Assembly: GCA_029204225.1 (NCBI GenBank)
Contig: CM055101.1
Span: forward strand, 5,521,246 to 5,585,245
DNA length: 64,000 nt
Reading direction: 5' to 3'
Source: Diphasiastrum complanatum
Lineage: Eukaryota > Streptophyta > Lycopodiopsida > Lycopodiales > Lycopodiaceae
Shown in pieces: positions 21,134 through 31,899 of the stretch (positions are counted from its first letter, which is position 1; each line of letters starts with the position of its first letter). The position numbers and the translations under genes are program-made. Below the pieces are notes generated by a model, which saw only the letters and a list, made by a program, of their open reading frames with translations, was not told where the DNA came from and ran no database searches.

Positions 21134-21815
21134 TGTTAAAAATTCACAATTCTAGCTTGACTAGTTTTGGTCATATGACTTGTAAATAGATAGATGGTCA
21201 TGATGTGGCTTGTCACACGTGCCAAATAGCATAGGATTCCATTCATAAGGATGCTCTCAAGTAGACCTAAGTGTTAGAACCTTTGGAATGAGTCCAAATT
21301 ATGCTTAGATACAAGGGAGAAAAAATAGGAGCTATTTTTGGTAATTTTTGCATTGTTGAGGGATCTCCAAGATTCCAACCCTAACTTGGTAGGGATGAAA
21401 GATCCACCAAAATTAGCATTAGGGATAGGTTTAGGGCTACTCATACCTGCCCAAAATCGTGATGGATCATGTATATATAGGTGATGATATCTCACCAAAA
21501 TCAATCAAGCAATTTCATGTTTTTTCTCTCATAATGGTGCAATTGCTCTCTATGTTCATAATTGTTTGAGTACTTGTGATTACTAATGATTATAGGATTG
21601 AATGTAGGTCTGGTGTACAGTACTCAGACTGTGGGAGGCCGTACTTTCACACGTGTGAAGCCTTCTTCAAGGATTTGGGCCATTTAGTGAGGTTCAAGCA
21701 TAGATTTTTGATGGATTTTGATGGTTCAACTTGTGCTAATCTTATGAAATCATAATCTATTGTTTCCCTCATCATTTCAAGTGTTTTAGGATCCTTATTT
21801 GCTGTAATTTTTACA
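21134..21815 (+). repeat. 3' LTR of element C
   Basis: 682 bp, same length as the 5' LTR with four substitutions: in TTTCATGATTT/TTTCATGTTTT, two in GAATTTAGGTATGG/GAATGTAGGTCTGG, and CTTGTGTTAA/CTTGTGCTAA. TATA at 21471-21481, palindrome at 21646-21659. The target duplication ATCAC follows at 21816-21820. Confidence 0.97.
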
Positions 21816-22480
21816 ATCACACTCTATAGAAAACTTATTGGCTACTTGATCTATTTGACAATCACTATACTTGATCTAAGATTTAGTGTAAGCAAGTCGA
21901 GTCAATATATGCAAGGTCCTTTAGTATGTCATTGGAAAAGTGCCAAAAGAGTGTTAAGATACATCTCAACTACAAGGAATTCTTGCATTATCTATCAAGG
22001 GACTAATTTGTGCTTGAGAGCATACTCAAACTCAGACTTTGCAGGTGATAAGATAGATAGAAAATCCATAAATGATTTCTCTACATTCTTATGTGGAGGA
22101 GGTATATCTTGGCTTTCAAAAAAGCAAGATACCATCGCTCTATCCTCTTATGAAGCCGAGTATAAGGCATCAACAACAACACCAAGGAGATCCTATGGCC
22201 TTCAAGTGATCAAGGCCGAGGAGATTTCATGCATTGTGATAATCAAACATCACAACAACTTGCCACCAATCCTATCTTCCATGCTTGAACCAAGCATATT
22301 GAGATTGCACATCATTTTGTGAGGGAGAAGGTGCAAGCTAAGGAGATCAAGCTTCTTCATGTGTCATCATTTGAATGTGTTGCTCATATTTCGACTAGAC
22401 CATTGCCAAAGGACTCATTTATGAAGTTAAGATATGCACTTGGTGTTGTAGATAGATGTACACTAGATTCACCAAGCTAG
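21816..22480 (+). pseudogene. RT end and RNase H of element A, after the C insertion
   Basis: Continues the frame broken at 15658: TLYRKLIGYLIYLTITI, FSVSKSSQYMQGP, CHWKSAKRVLRYIS, SDFAGDKIDRKSINDFSTF, WLSKKQDTIALSSYEAEYK. A frameshift near 22180 moves the tail to another frame (KHIEIAHHFVREKVQAKEI, LPKDSFMKLRYALGVVDRC), ending SPS-stop at 22478-22480. This is the normal C-terminus of a copia polyprotein. Confidence 0.88.
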
Positions 22481-22495
22481 ATTTTGCCTCAGGAT

Positions 22496-23345
22496 TGTTG
22501 AAATTGTCAAATTCTAGCTTTCGATCTATGATATTATGTACATAACTTGATCCCACATGTGTGGAACCTGTTCCCACATGTGGATGGTATTCATAAATGT
22601 AGTCAATTTTAGTTAGATAGAAAATGTCTTGACTGACACAAGTATGAACTAGTGAAAATCTAGTCAAGTAGGAAATTGCCATTTGGCACCATTTTGCTAG
22701 TTAATCACGCATTCCCATGTGAATGAAGAGTGGTTCCCGCGTGTAAGAGATTGTTCCTAGATGTGTACATATATGGAACATATCAATAGCTTATCATAGG
22801 AGTTGATCTTGCAAGTTCCTAAAAGTTAGGGAAATTACCTCAAATCAAGCAAAATCATGGTGAGGCAATGGCATCAAGTTAGGAGTCAAAGAGGTAGGTG
22901 CTTATCTACCATCGATTGGTGGATCTGAAGTGATGTGGCGTTCCCCACACGTGCTAGGCTTGCTGAGTCAGCATCTTAGGTTGAAATGTACTTGATCTAT
23001 ATTTAGATCATCATTGTGAATATCAATTTTGATGTGAGATCTTTATTTTGAGGCAAATCCTTGTCATGTTCACTATTTGTGTCGTGATCTTTTGCATTGA
23101 ATGCTATCCTTAGTTAATGTACTTCACTCTTTGCCCATTGTTCGTATAGTGATAGAGTTTCACATGTGTGAGGCCGCTCTTTGATTTTGATCATTTTACA
23201 TGTTCTTCTTGCTAATTAAGTGCTAATTTTTGAGCTAGATCAAGATCTAGACGTTAGATTTGTGATCGATCAATCCAACTAGCATCCAACACATCTTGTG
23301 GATCGATTGTAGATCCATTTAAGGTCCAAAAATTAGAAAATTCAA
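22496..23345 (+). repeat. 3' LTR of element A
   Basis: About 850 bp, TGTTGAAATTGTC..., homologous along its length to 7021-7873 but with many substitutions and small indels (for example CACATGTGTGAGG where the 5' copy has CACACGTGTGAGG). The terminal CA is lost: the end reads TTCAATG. Confidence 0.9.
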
Positions 23346-26300
23346 TGCCATTGCCTACCAAACATTTTCACAGCCTCTAGAAAGATTCAATACACCTCTA
23401 AGAACATGCAAGCAAAGTCTTGTACAAAGATATCAAGTAAAAGATCTGAAATAGTGAAAAAAAAAAACCATTTTTAAGACCAATTTTTGACATTTTCGGC
23501 ATGGTCTGCTAGATAAATCCACATGCAAGTGCAATTAGACTCTATCTACTATAATTCACCAATATGAAAGTGCCAAAGGTTTTGGTTATGCTCAATATAG
23601 ATTCTTGATTCTAGCAAAAATTATGACCGAAATACTGTCTCGACTTGATATTGATAGTAGATTGGATGAATTTCAAGCTATAACAATGAATACTAGTTAA
23701 AAAAAACCATAAAAAAACTATAAATCTAACGATTTGTAGTTATTGTTATGGAAAAAGTGTATAATTCTAATCATTAGATTGAAAGCAATCAATAATCAGA
23801 GAAGCCACTTACTTGGAGGTCAATTCCATCACCAGGAAGGAAAAAACAAGGAGATACAACCAACAAGCTAGAAAAAAACAAAAAGCAACTCCACTTTTTG
23901 ATCGATGCAAAGCCAGGATCTGATACCACTATAGGAATCACCAAGTATAGATCCTCTAAATATTATTGCATGTGCCAAAAGGACTACTTTGGAGCCAAAC
24001 CACCCAACCAACTAGAAGGCGAGAGTCAAACCTCAATCAGCTTATCCCTCGAGCCACGATGACTGAATACGTCTAGCTAACTTTTATTTTTTCGCTTATG
24101 AATTTGAATTTATACAAAGATTAGTTTCTTGGGTACTTGTCTCATCTTAATGCATAAATTAACTCATGTTAGAAAATATATTGATGACTTATTTGTTCTT
24201 GATCTTCTTGATTTTGGTAGTTTTGAAGGGGACTTTAGTTGTTCTAATATTTAGGAATGAATCCTTTTATAAATCATGCAAAAAATTGAACAAGTAATGG
24301 ACAGAAACTCTATGTGCACGCAGAATATAAACTATGCTGGATGGGAGAAAACCAGCTGATGTGGCTCTTGTATGACCCTTGTCTGACAGGAATTGTAATT
24401 TTTTCTTGCTTCTGATGAGCCTAGTGGGTAAGCAGTGATAAAATCAATCTTATGGGGTGATCACTACATGTAGTAACTAAGCTTTAGTAATATGCTATCT
24501 TTCATATGAAGCATAATCCTCTGATAGAATCTGAGTATCGATTCCGATTAGGCGAATTTAGAATGCTATTCTATATAGGATGCGTACAGATTTATTGTTT
24601 CCCTGCAATCTTTCTACTTTCAGAAGTTTGTGAGTCATATGAATCTCTTAAACCTTGACTGTATTGAGTCTATAGGGATATCTTGCAGCTACCTTCTCTT
24701 GCAAGAGAAGTCCTATAGAAAGGAATCAATCACTCTTCCAGAATTCAGCCTGCAAAGTGGAGAACATGAAGATGTTAGCGATTGATTCTCTGGCCACTTG
24801 TCTGTAAATTTCACATCCTTAATTCGTTGAGTCTTCAGCGACCTGACAAAGTTTTGGGTTGCAGCACCCAATCTTCCGAATTGTTGCTCCAACTATGGCT
24901 TCAGTTAGTGGGTCATTTGAAGTTTTGTTGATGATTGCACACTGGAGGAGCAAGAATTCGGATAAAATGGATTGAAATTCTGGATGTGGAAGACCACAAC
25001 GCTCTCTTGGAGGTTTTATGTTGTAGATGGACGGTTGTCAACGAACTGGGCTGTAAAAAAAACCCTTGCTTAACCCGCGGCGAGGGTTGCGTATGTGTGA
25101 ATCCATCTGATGTGTGAATTCAAGCTTTTCTCTCCCTGCCAGTCTGATCTGCTCTACGACCTAAGAGAAAACTCGCAAACTCATGGAATCAGATTTTTGA
25201 GCATGTTTCTGGTTCATCGTGTACGTTAGTTTCTCAAGAATATAGCCAACTTAAGGAAAGTTTGACTATGGCGAATTTTAACTGTGTTGGATTCTCCTAG
25301 ATTGTTGAAGTTAAAATATAGCAAGAGGGCTTCAAAGTCTTAAACCCTCTTGCTTTTCCCTTTTTCATGAAAATTTAGAACCAATTTACATTTGAGCTTA
25401 TAATTTTACATGTGGAGTTTCCAATTGGTTTAATCCATTAGAAATTGTGCCGAGGGAAATTCATGGCATGGGTACTCTTCGAATGAGAATTACATTGTAT
25501 AAGGGTTTGAAGTAACCAATAAAAATGGATTGGAATCTAAGCACTAGAATTTTGACATTTTTTTATCTCTTTACTCCACAAATTAGAAATATGTTGAGTG
25601 ATTAAGTCATTCAAATTTGCCATTGACTAGATTGCTCATCTATGTAACTTCATGAACCATTAATTCAAGAGGAAATAGAAAAGGTGAATAGACCATTGTT
25701 TGGCTCTTTTGAAAGTAATTAAAAATGTTGGAGTTTAATAAATGAAACTTATTTTTCAATGGCAATTCCATGGTCAAATTTTTGAAAAAAATATATATAT
25801 ATATTAAAACTTTCCCTAATATGTGGATATTTTTGTGTATCAAAAAATTTCAACCAAGAATGAAATAATCTAATCATTAAGATATTTTTTTCAAATCTAT
25901 CTTACTACAATTCACTTTTTAAGTTCTAAAGAAAATATCTCAATCGAATCCAATTAATAATTGGCATGAGATTTTTCTCTTTGGAAATTATAGCATTTAC
26001 TATGTCTATGGAATCCCACTATTCCTTAGTAGAATGGAAAATTTTGAGGGAATGAAAATTCTAAGGGAAAAGTGAAATGGGATATAAGAATTAGTGAATG
26101 TGCTAATGAAATGGTATTATGCAATTTTGATTTTTGTATATCTCTTATTCTTGCATAGTGCTAGTTATGGAGTGATTCGATATTTGAATCCTTAATTTAC
26201 GATTCATATGGATGAAATTATAAAAAGTATTCTTAGGAAAATCTGTTATTGCAAGAATGCTATTGTTTCTGTCTTGTGTCAGCTCAGTGCATGGTGACAC

Positions 26301-26792
26301 ACCTCAGTCACTTGCCTAATCTCTTGCATTTGTGATTGTTAAGTAGCTCTCTTTTTGGGTGATTGTGTCCACTGATCACAAGTAGTTCTAGCCACCGTTA
26401 GAACGATTCATGCACAAGCAACGACATTCTTAAACACACACTGTACATGACCCATTCACTGCAATGAAATGCTCCCTCACACCAATGACTCACACAGTTC
26501 ATGATTCGTAACAAGTGAGACATCCATTGTAGATGCTTTCATGCATCGATTCTTTCTTTCAGATAGATTGTTAGTAATAGGTTCATAACCTTTATAGATT
26601 GTGATTAGCTTTGTGAAGCACGTGGTTATGTCCGATATTGTTTTGTGCTCACCTGCATTATTGACTTGTATATTTGTTCTGTCTGGCCATTTGATTGTTT
26701 GTCTGGTTGTCTACTCATCGCTTCCCCTACCACCACGCATTAAAGCTCTAAAATTATTATGTTCTTGTGTTTACCTACTAAGTCACCATTAG
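23346..26792. other. 3.4 kb without a recognisable gene
   Basis: AT-rich DNA. The only element-like signal is GGATCTGATACCA at 23916-23928, whose reverse complement TGGTATCAGATCC is near the copia primer site, suggesting a degraded minus-strand element. Short reading frames (for example 24935-25117) have no support. There is an (AT)n stretch around 25791-25804. Confidence 0.5.
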
Positions 26793-27492
26793 TGCACGCA
26801 CCGAGAGAATTGAATGGACTGATCCTCTCCTCCTCATTTCTCCGACAACTTGAAGCTTGATTCTACTCTAAAAACATAGAACAAGAGATCTAATCCACTC
26901 TACTCCACAATGCACAATGAAAGAAAGCAAGAAATTAATCTGATTTCATAACCACACACAAAGGGAATGGAAAAGCATGATCATAAGAAAATCACTCAAG
27001 AAAGTCATCATGATCAAGGCGTTCATTGAATGCCAAAACTCGTGGAGGATCTTCTTTATTCAATACAAGAGCAAAGACATTAGAAGTAAAGCTCTCTCAC
27101 AAGAGAGAGAGGCTCTTAAATAAACCAAGAGGCTGCCCACGTGGAGCCTAAGTCGCAATCCCACAAATTACAAATCACAAGTGGAATTGGCTCCTCCACT
27201 AAAGGTCACCATCAAAAGGTGGCTCACTCTAATTTATTTAAGAGGGGTCTACCACATTAATTACAAATGCCTACGCATACTAGCTCCTACATGGTCATTC
27301 CTTTTCTTGGGATTCACCATGAGGCTCACATGATTTGAAGCTGTATCCTAGCTAGTACTTCTTGGCTCTCATACTCGGCTCTCATCCTCGTCCTTCTCTC
27401 TTTCTTCAGGGACCTCCTCGGTCTAGGGTGAGAGGTGCTCTTTTAGAATAGCTTGGCTCGGCATCTTGGGGATTCCTCGCAATCTTCCAACA
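26793..27492 (-). repeat. 3' LTR of copia element I
   Basis: 700 bp. On the minus strand it starts TGTTGGAAGATTGCG (27492) directly after a G-rich polypurine tract and ends GGTGCGTGCA (26793). A TATA-like TTTATTTAAGAGCC and a nearby CCACGTGG lie around 27115-27140 on the minus strand. A 5-bp flank ATTAG precedes it; the partner flank is not recoverable. Confidence 0.7.
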
Positions 27493-27508
27493 TCATCCCC
27501 CCCTAATC
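27493..27508 (-). promoter_or_regulatory. Polypurine tract of element I
   Basis: Minus strand ATTAGGGGGGGATGA-type purine run immediately before the LTR start. Confidence 0.7.
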
Positions 27509-27699
27509 TGTCAAGAGTCGCTTTCGTAAAACCAAGTGCTTATTCGTCACAAAATTGTTTCGCAAAATTTGAGATTTTTCAATGACATTTACATTCATGC
27601 CCGCTTGAGAACCTCTTGCGAGTCCTACTCGCCTTGTCGCCTTGGGGAGTTATCATTGAAGCTTTTTGGGTAGCTTGGGAATCTGTGTCGGTGTTCGTA

Positions 27700-28407
27700 G
27701 CTAGGGATGTGGCAGCTCCATCAGCACCGTCGATGACATGAGTTAGTGAGGATTGTTGTTGTGATGCTGAATCGGATATTGATCAGTGAATCGAACTCTG
27801 CATCCATGGCTGCTTTCCACTGGTCAGCATCAAGTGTTGAAATTGCCTCGTGAACTATGTTTGGTTCTTGCACAAAATAGCAGGTCGGATCATCCATGAA
27901 TCGGGATGGAGGCTGTTTGGGTCGATTTGATTTTTTAAATTGAATTTTGACCCTTTGATGTTGTCGATTTGTTGAGTTTCTGACTCACTGTCCGAGTCAG
28001 TATCGATTTTCTACTGTTCGACCCTTGGGTCGGATTCTGGATTTTTCAAACTTGGATCAGATTTTGATTTTTCGATCCTTGGATCGAATTTTGACTCTTC
28101 GATCCAGTGTTTCAGATTTTTTTGGAGTTTTTCCCTTGAATTGGTCTTCCATGAATATGACATCTCTGCTTGTGAATGTCTTTTGAGTGATCAGGTTGTA
28201 GAGCTTGTGTGTCTTATGATCTGGAGAATAGCCAATGAAAATTGATTTTCTGCTCTTGTCATCCAGTTTCTTCCTTAGATCTTCAAGGATCTGAGCATAG
28301 GCAATGCATCCAAACACTCGAATATGTTTGAGTGATGGCTTCAATCCAGTCCATACCTCATAGGGTATCTTGCCATTTAGGGCCTTAGTGATGGACCGAT
28401 TTTGCAA
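27700..28407 (-). pseudogene. Copia integrase C-terminus and RT start of element I
   Basis: Minus strand. The open part 28407-28057 reads SITKALNGKIPYEVWTG, KPSLKHIRVFGCIAYA and FTSRDVIFMEDQF, the integrase C-terminal region of a copia lineage different from A-C. Beyond, with stops, DADQWKAAMDAEFDSLI (about 27850-27800) is the beginning of RVT_2. RT catalytic and RNase H parts are missing on this strand. The integrase segment stops at 28408, where the opposite strand begins RNase H. Confidence 0.8.
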
Positions 28408-28408
28408 G

Positions 28409-29085
28409 TAGACAACTATATTTCACTCCATAATCGATTCATTGATGTATGCTATGCTCTGCACTCGACCCGACCTTGCTTACTCAATCAACTCTCTCAG
28501 CCAATTTCTTTCAAATCTAGGTCCAATCCATTGGAAGGCTCTCATGAAAGTCATGAAGTATGTCCAAGCTACAAAACACCTTTGCATTTGCTATGGAGGC
28601 AGCCAACCTGCCAACATGCTGGAGGGATACATAGATGCATATTGGGTAGGAGATATTGATACAAAAAATCAACCTCTGGATTTGTGTTCTTGTTCAATCA
28701 AGGCCCAATTTCATGGAACAGCTGAAAACAAACCTCAGTAGCATTGTGTTCAACAGAGTCGGAATATATAGCTACCACAAATGCTACCAAGGAGGCAATT
28801 TGGCTGAGGAACCTGCTTGGGACCCTCTAGTGTGACAATCAAAGTGGCATTGCACTATCTCTAAGTCCAAGATTTTACTCTCGAAGTAAGCATATTGAAA
28901 TAAGGTATCACTATCTTAGAGAAAAAGTGCAAAGCAAGAAAATTTGTTTAGTTTACTACAGTACAGAATTACAGGCAACAGATTACTTCACCAAGGCATT
29001 CACAAAGGAACATCATCTCAGATTTAACAACCTACTAAATCTAAGGATTGAAATTTTTTAGGATCCACATTAAGAAGGAGTGTTG
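28409..29085 (+). pseudogene. Copia RNase H fragment, inverted relative to its neighbour
   Basis: Plus strand. MMYAMLCTRPDLAYSINSL and SNLGPIHWKALMKVMKYV give the RT/RNase H junction; LCICYGGSQPANMLEGYID and AYWVGDIDTKN are the RNase H start with the motif changed (normally DADWAGD). Frameshifts and stops follow. The closest relative in the window is 63624-64000. It ends with AAGAAGGAGTGTTGGATTT, a polypurine tract and the first bases of an I-type LTR, truncated at about 29090. Confidence 0.8.
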
Positions 29086-29087
29086 GA

Positions 29088-29248
29088 TTTAAGCAAAGGA
29101 GATCAAGCTACATCATGTGTCTTCTTCAGATTGCCTTGTTGATCTACTCACTAAGGCCTTGCCAAAGGCTTCATTTATCAAGTTAAGATAAGCTTTAGAG
29201 TTGTAGATAGATGTACTATAGTTGTATCATGTAAAAATTGAGGAGGAG
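29088..29248 (+). pseudogene. Copia pol C-terminal tail J
   Basis: AAGGAGATCAAGCTACATC resumes a copia tail homologous to A (22339-22480): HHVSSSDCLVDLLTKALPK, then ASFIKLR and a stop. Followed by the polypurine tract TTGAGGAGGAG. It is fused directly to the truncated I-type LTR start. Confidence 0.75.
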
Positions 29249-29909
29249 TGCTAGAATTTAGCAATTTTCACATGGTTTTTGATGTATTTTGACATCTATG
29301 TGGATCCACACGTGTGAGGACCTGTCCCACGTGTGAAATGACACTTGTAATATTCAGATCCATTTTTATTAGATTTCATTTGAGTCTAATATGACATCTC
29401 CTAGATTATGGGAGTTGGGTCCTAGATTGTAGGAATCTAGAAGGTCAACACAAACCACCAATGGATGATGTGGCAAACTTGATAGATCTTATCCAAAGTG
29501 GATATGGATAAGTACAATGAGCTATCCCACACGTGCTAGATGCATCTTAGAGAGAGATTATGATGGTTATGTACTTGATCTGTGATGGATCCATTATAGA
29601 TGATAAGAAATCTTGGTTTGTGAAGCAATCTTGGTGTTTTCACTCTCTTAAGCACTTTCTTTGTGGATGAATGCTTAGTAAATGTTTAGTAAATTAGTTC
29701 TCTGTTATCAGGTCGTACAATAGCTGTACTTCACACGTGTGAAGTCATGGATCATCATTTTTTATTGTTCTTGCTTGGAATCACAAAGATTGTCAAGTAG
29801 AAGCTAGATTTGGAAGCTAGTCTTGACATAGATCAAGATCCCAAGCTACCAATCACTCTTTGTGATCATTTGTAGATCAAATTCAGTTCTTAAACTCTGA
29901 AATTTGACA
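29249..29909 (+). repeat. 3' LTR of remnant J
   Basis: 661 bp, TGCTAGAATTTAGC...GAAATTTGACA. The G-box pair is perfect here, 54 bp in: CCACACGTGTGAGG, then TCCCACGTGTGAAA. Further in, ACTTCACACGTGTGAAGT at 29728-29745 is an 18-nt perfect palindrome. The right border is inferred from the TGACA terminus. Confidence 0.75.
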
Positions 29910-29930
29910 AGATGCAGCTTCTTGAAACCA

Positions 29931-30498
29931 CCCTGTGGACTAAAACATATAAAAAGGACCTTTGTTAGCTTATGAATCAAATAAAAGGTAAGAGCTTCAG
30001 TTCTATTCCAACCAAGGAATAGTTGGATTTACACCACTAGGATGCAAGAGAGAGAGTTACAAGACACCACTTAGTTCCTCTTGACAAAGCAAGATTGAAG
30101 CTCTTTTAAGCCTTTATTCATAATCCAACAAGGTAAAGTATAGCTGAAAAGTAAAATACAGTACTAGAAAGCACCATAAAGCATAACCACTTTCAATACA
30201 TCCAGCTGATACCTGCTACCATCCCACAAAACAAAACCGCTCAAGTTAGTTTAGTGAGGAAGACAGGTGTCATAGCTAAAAGATAGTTGTTATTCATGTC
30301 CATAGTCCAGTCTTCCCAAACATACGGTGTTTTAGCTATAGGCCAAGCTGTTATATCACCATATCAGGGCGAGTGCCATACTGATCAGCTTACGGTCAAT
30401 TGGTCCGTATCAGGTCATTTTAATCAAAGAGAAGTATGGATAGTTTAAACCATTAGGAGTTTTATTTAGCCAAAAGACTTGGTGTGAACACGTGTGCT
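29931..30498 (+). repeat. Probable LTR end upstream of a primer site
   Basis: CATATAAAAAGG at about 29945-29957 is a TATA-like site, and the segment ends in AACACGTGTGC immediately before a primer-binding site. The left border is not defined and the terminal dinucleotide is GC rather than CA, so this is a tentative LTR. Confidence 0.4.
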
Positions 30499-30510
30499 GG
30501 TATCAGAGCA
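30499..30510 (+). promoter_or_regulatory. Copia-type primer-binding site
   Basis: TGGTATCAGAGC, identical to the core of the C and L primer sites. No gag follows on this strand. Confidence 0.65.
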
Positions 30511-31850
30511 AATCCATGCTATACTGACCCAAGTGACCCTTTCGACGTAAGGTATGTCACGCACTACTGTTCACACTCTTGAGCATATCCATGCTTTCCA
30601 GTCGTATCTCACCAAAAGTCTAAAGTAACACTAATAGAGGAAAGGTGAAGTGTTACCATGAATGGTATATCAGAATGATATAATATCCACGGTATTAAGG
30701 ACACTGTATAGGAAAGATGTCTTTAAAACAAAGTGAGAGACTACCAATGTTTATACTAGGTAGTAGGGCAGGTCCGTGCCATTCTACTCTCTAAGTATAA
30801 AGTATGATTCTTACACATATCCATGTTATCTAAGATCATAATACTAGAGTCCTTACTGTTACTTTTAGTGACCAAATCTTATTTCTAGGTATTCTCGTTT
30901 GATTTGAGTGTGGTCTTATGTCGTTACTTACTTTCGAACAAGGAAAGTCGAAAAGCGGAATGAAAGAATAAACTTATGTAGAGTGAATGTCTATCATAGT
31001 TTTTATGGAACCAAAAACACCATGCTTACCGAAGTTGTGAAGAGTAAATTTAAACTCGAAAGGTGTACCTGAATAGTTGTAGACGTAGCTTCTTGAGAGG
31101 CAACCATAGTAGTTTTTTTTAAACCGACTGAGTTTTTACTCTTTTAGAACATAAGAAAGTCAAGAAACCGTGAAGTGAGCATATTGCTTTGAAAAGTTAT
31201 GCAAAAAGTGCTTTACACAACATCTTTTGATTATGTAAGTTAACTTACAACGTAGAGATCTTGTTGATTGCATACCTTTCAGTAATGAGTAGTCGGTTCA
31301 GGAAAGAACCAAGTAGTATTCTAACAAAGCTGGAGCCATATGAGAAAGCTATAGCCTGAGATATCATTAGCTTCATACTATGAGATCACAGAATCTACGA
31401 ATATTTGTAAAGAGAGCACATAAGTAAGAGTTATGCATGCATGTGTCCATCCTTCCATCGCTGGTTGAGGAGGCTAAAGAAGTGGAAAGTTCTATGAACA
31501 GATAGCACAAGTCCATGGTCCATCGCTGGATAGTTAGCCATGCATGAGTATATAGTATTATCAACTGAAGAGGAGACCGCTGGAACAACAGGGTCTCTAT
31601 GTGTAGATTCGGTGTTTAAATGTGAGTTTATCATGCGTATGCAATCCATCACTGGAAAGCACAAAGCATTAATGATACATCTTCTTCATATGAGCAATTA
31701 TCAGCGATCTGTCCATTGCTGGACAACGTTCATTCCTACTCAAAGAAAAGTGTGAAGCATGTGTAGGAGTGAGACAGCCCTCCATCGCTGCTCACTGAGC
31801 CATAAGGAGTAAGAAAAAAGCATGGAAAAATCGTGATTACATCATTACTA
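30511..31850 (+). repeat. Leader-like region with a CCATGCT / CCATCGCTGG motif array
   Basis: No gene. ATCCATGCTAT, ATCCATGCTTTCC, GTCCGTGCCATTC and ATCCATGTTATC occur at 30512-30830. Then CCATCGCTGG or close variants occur five times near 31455, 31520, 31650, 31713 and 31782. Spacing is irregular (65-140 bp), so this is a dispersed motif array, not a tandem repeat. It follows the primer site as an element leader would. Confidence 0.6.
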
Positions 31851-31899
31851 TCACCTGCGATTTCAGAGAATTATCACATACTTTGAAGATGCTTGCGTG

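Larger units (their letters stand above)
15659..21815 (+). mobile_element. Complete young copia element C (6157 bp)
   Basis: All landmarks are present in order: 682-bp 5' LTR, primer site, leader, Gag-Pol, polypurine tract, 682-bp 3' LTR, and a 5-bp duplication of ATCAC. The LTRs differ at four positions by direct comparison (0.6%), so the insertion is recent relative to the host element A. The coding region has an N-terminal frameshift and two in-frame stops, so C is probably mobile only in trans, if at all. Confidence 0.97.

Noticed and set aside
24935-25117. Small ORF in the 23-26 kb spacer
   Set aside because: No family resemblance, no splice or promoter context, length within chance expectation.
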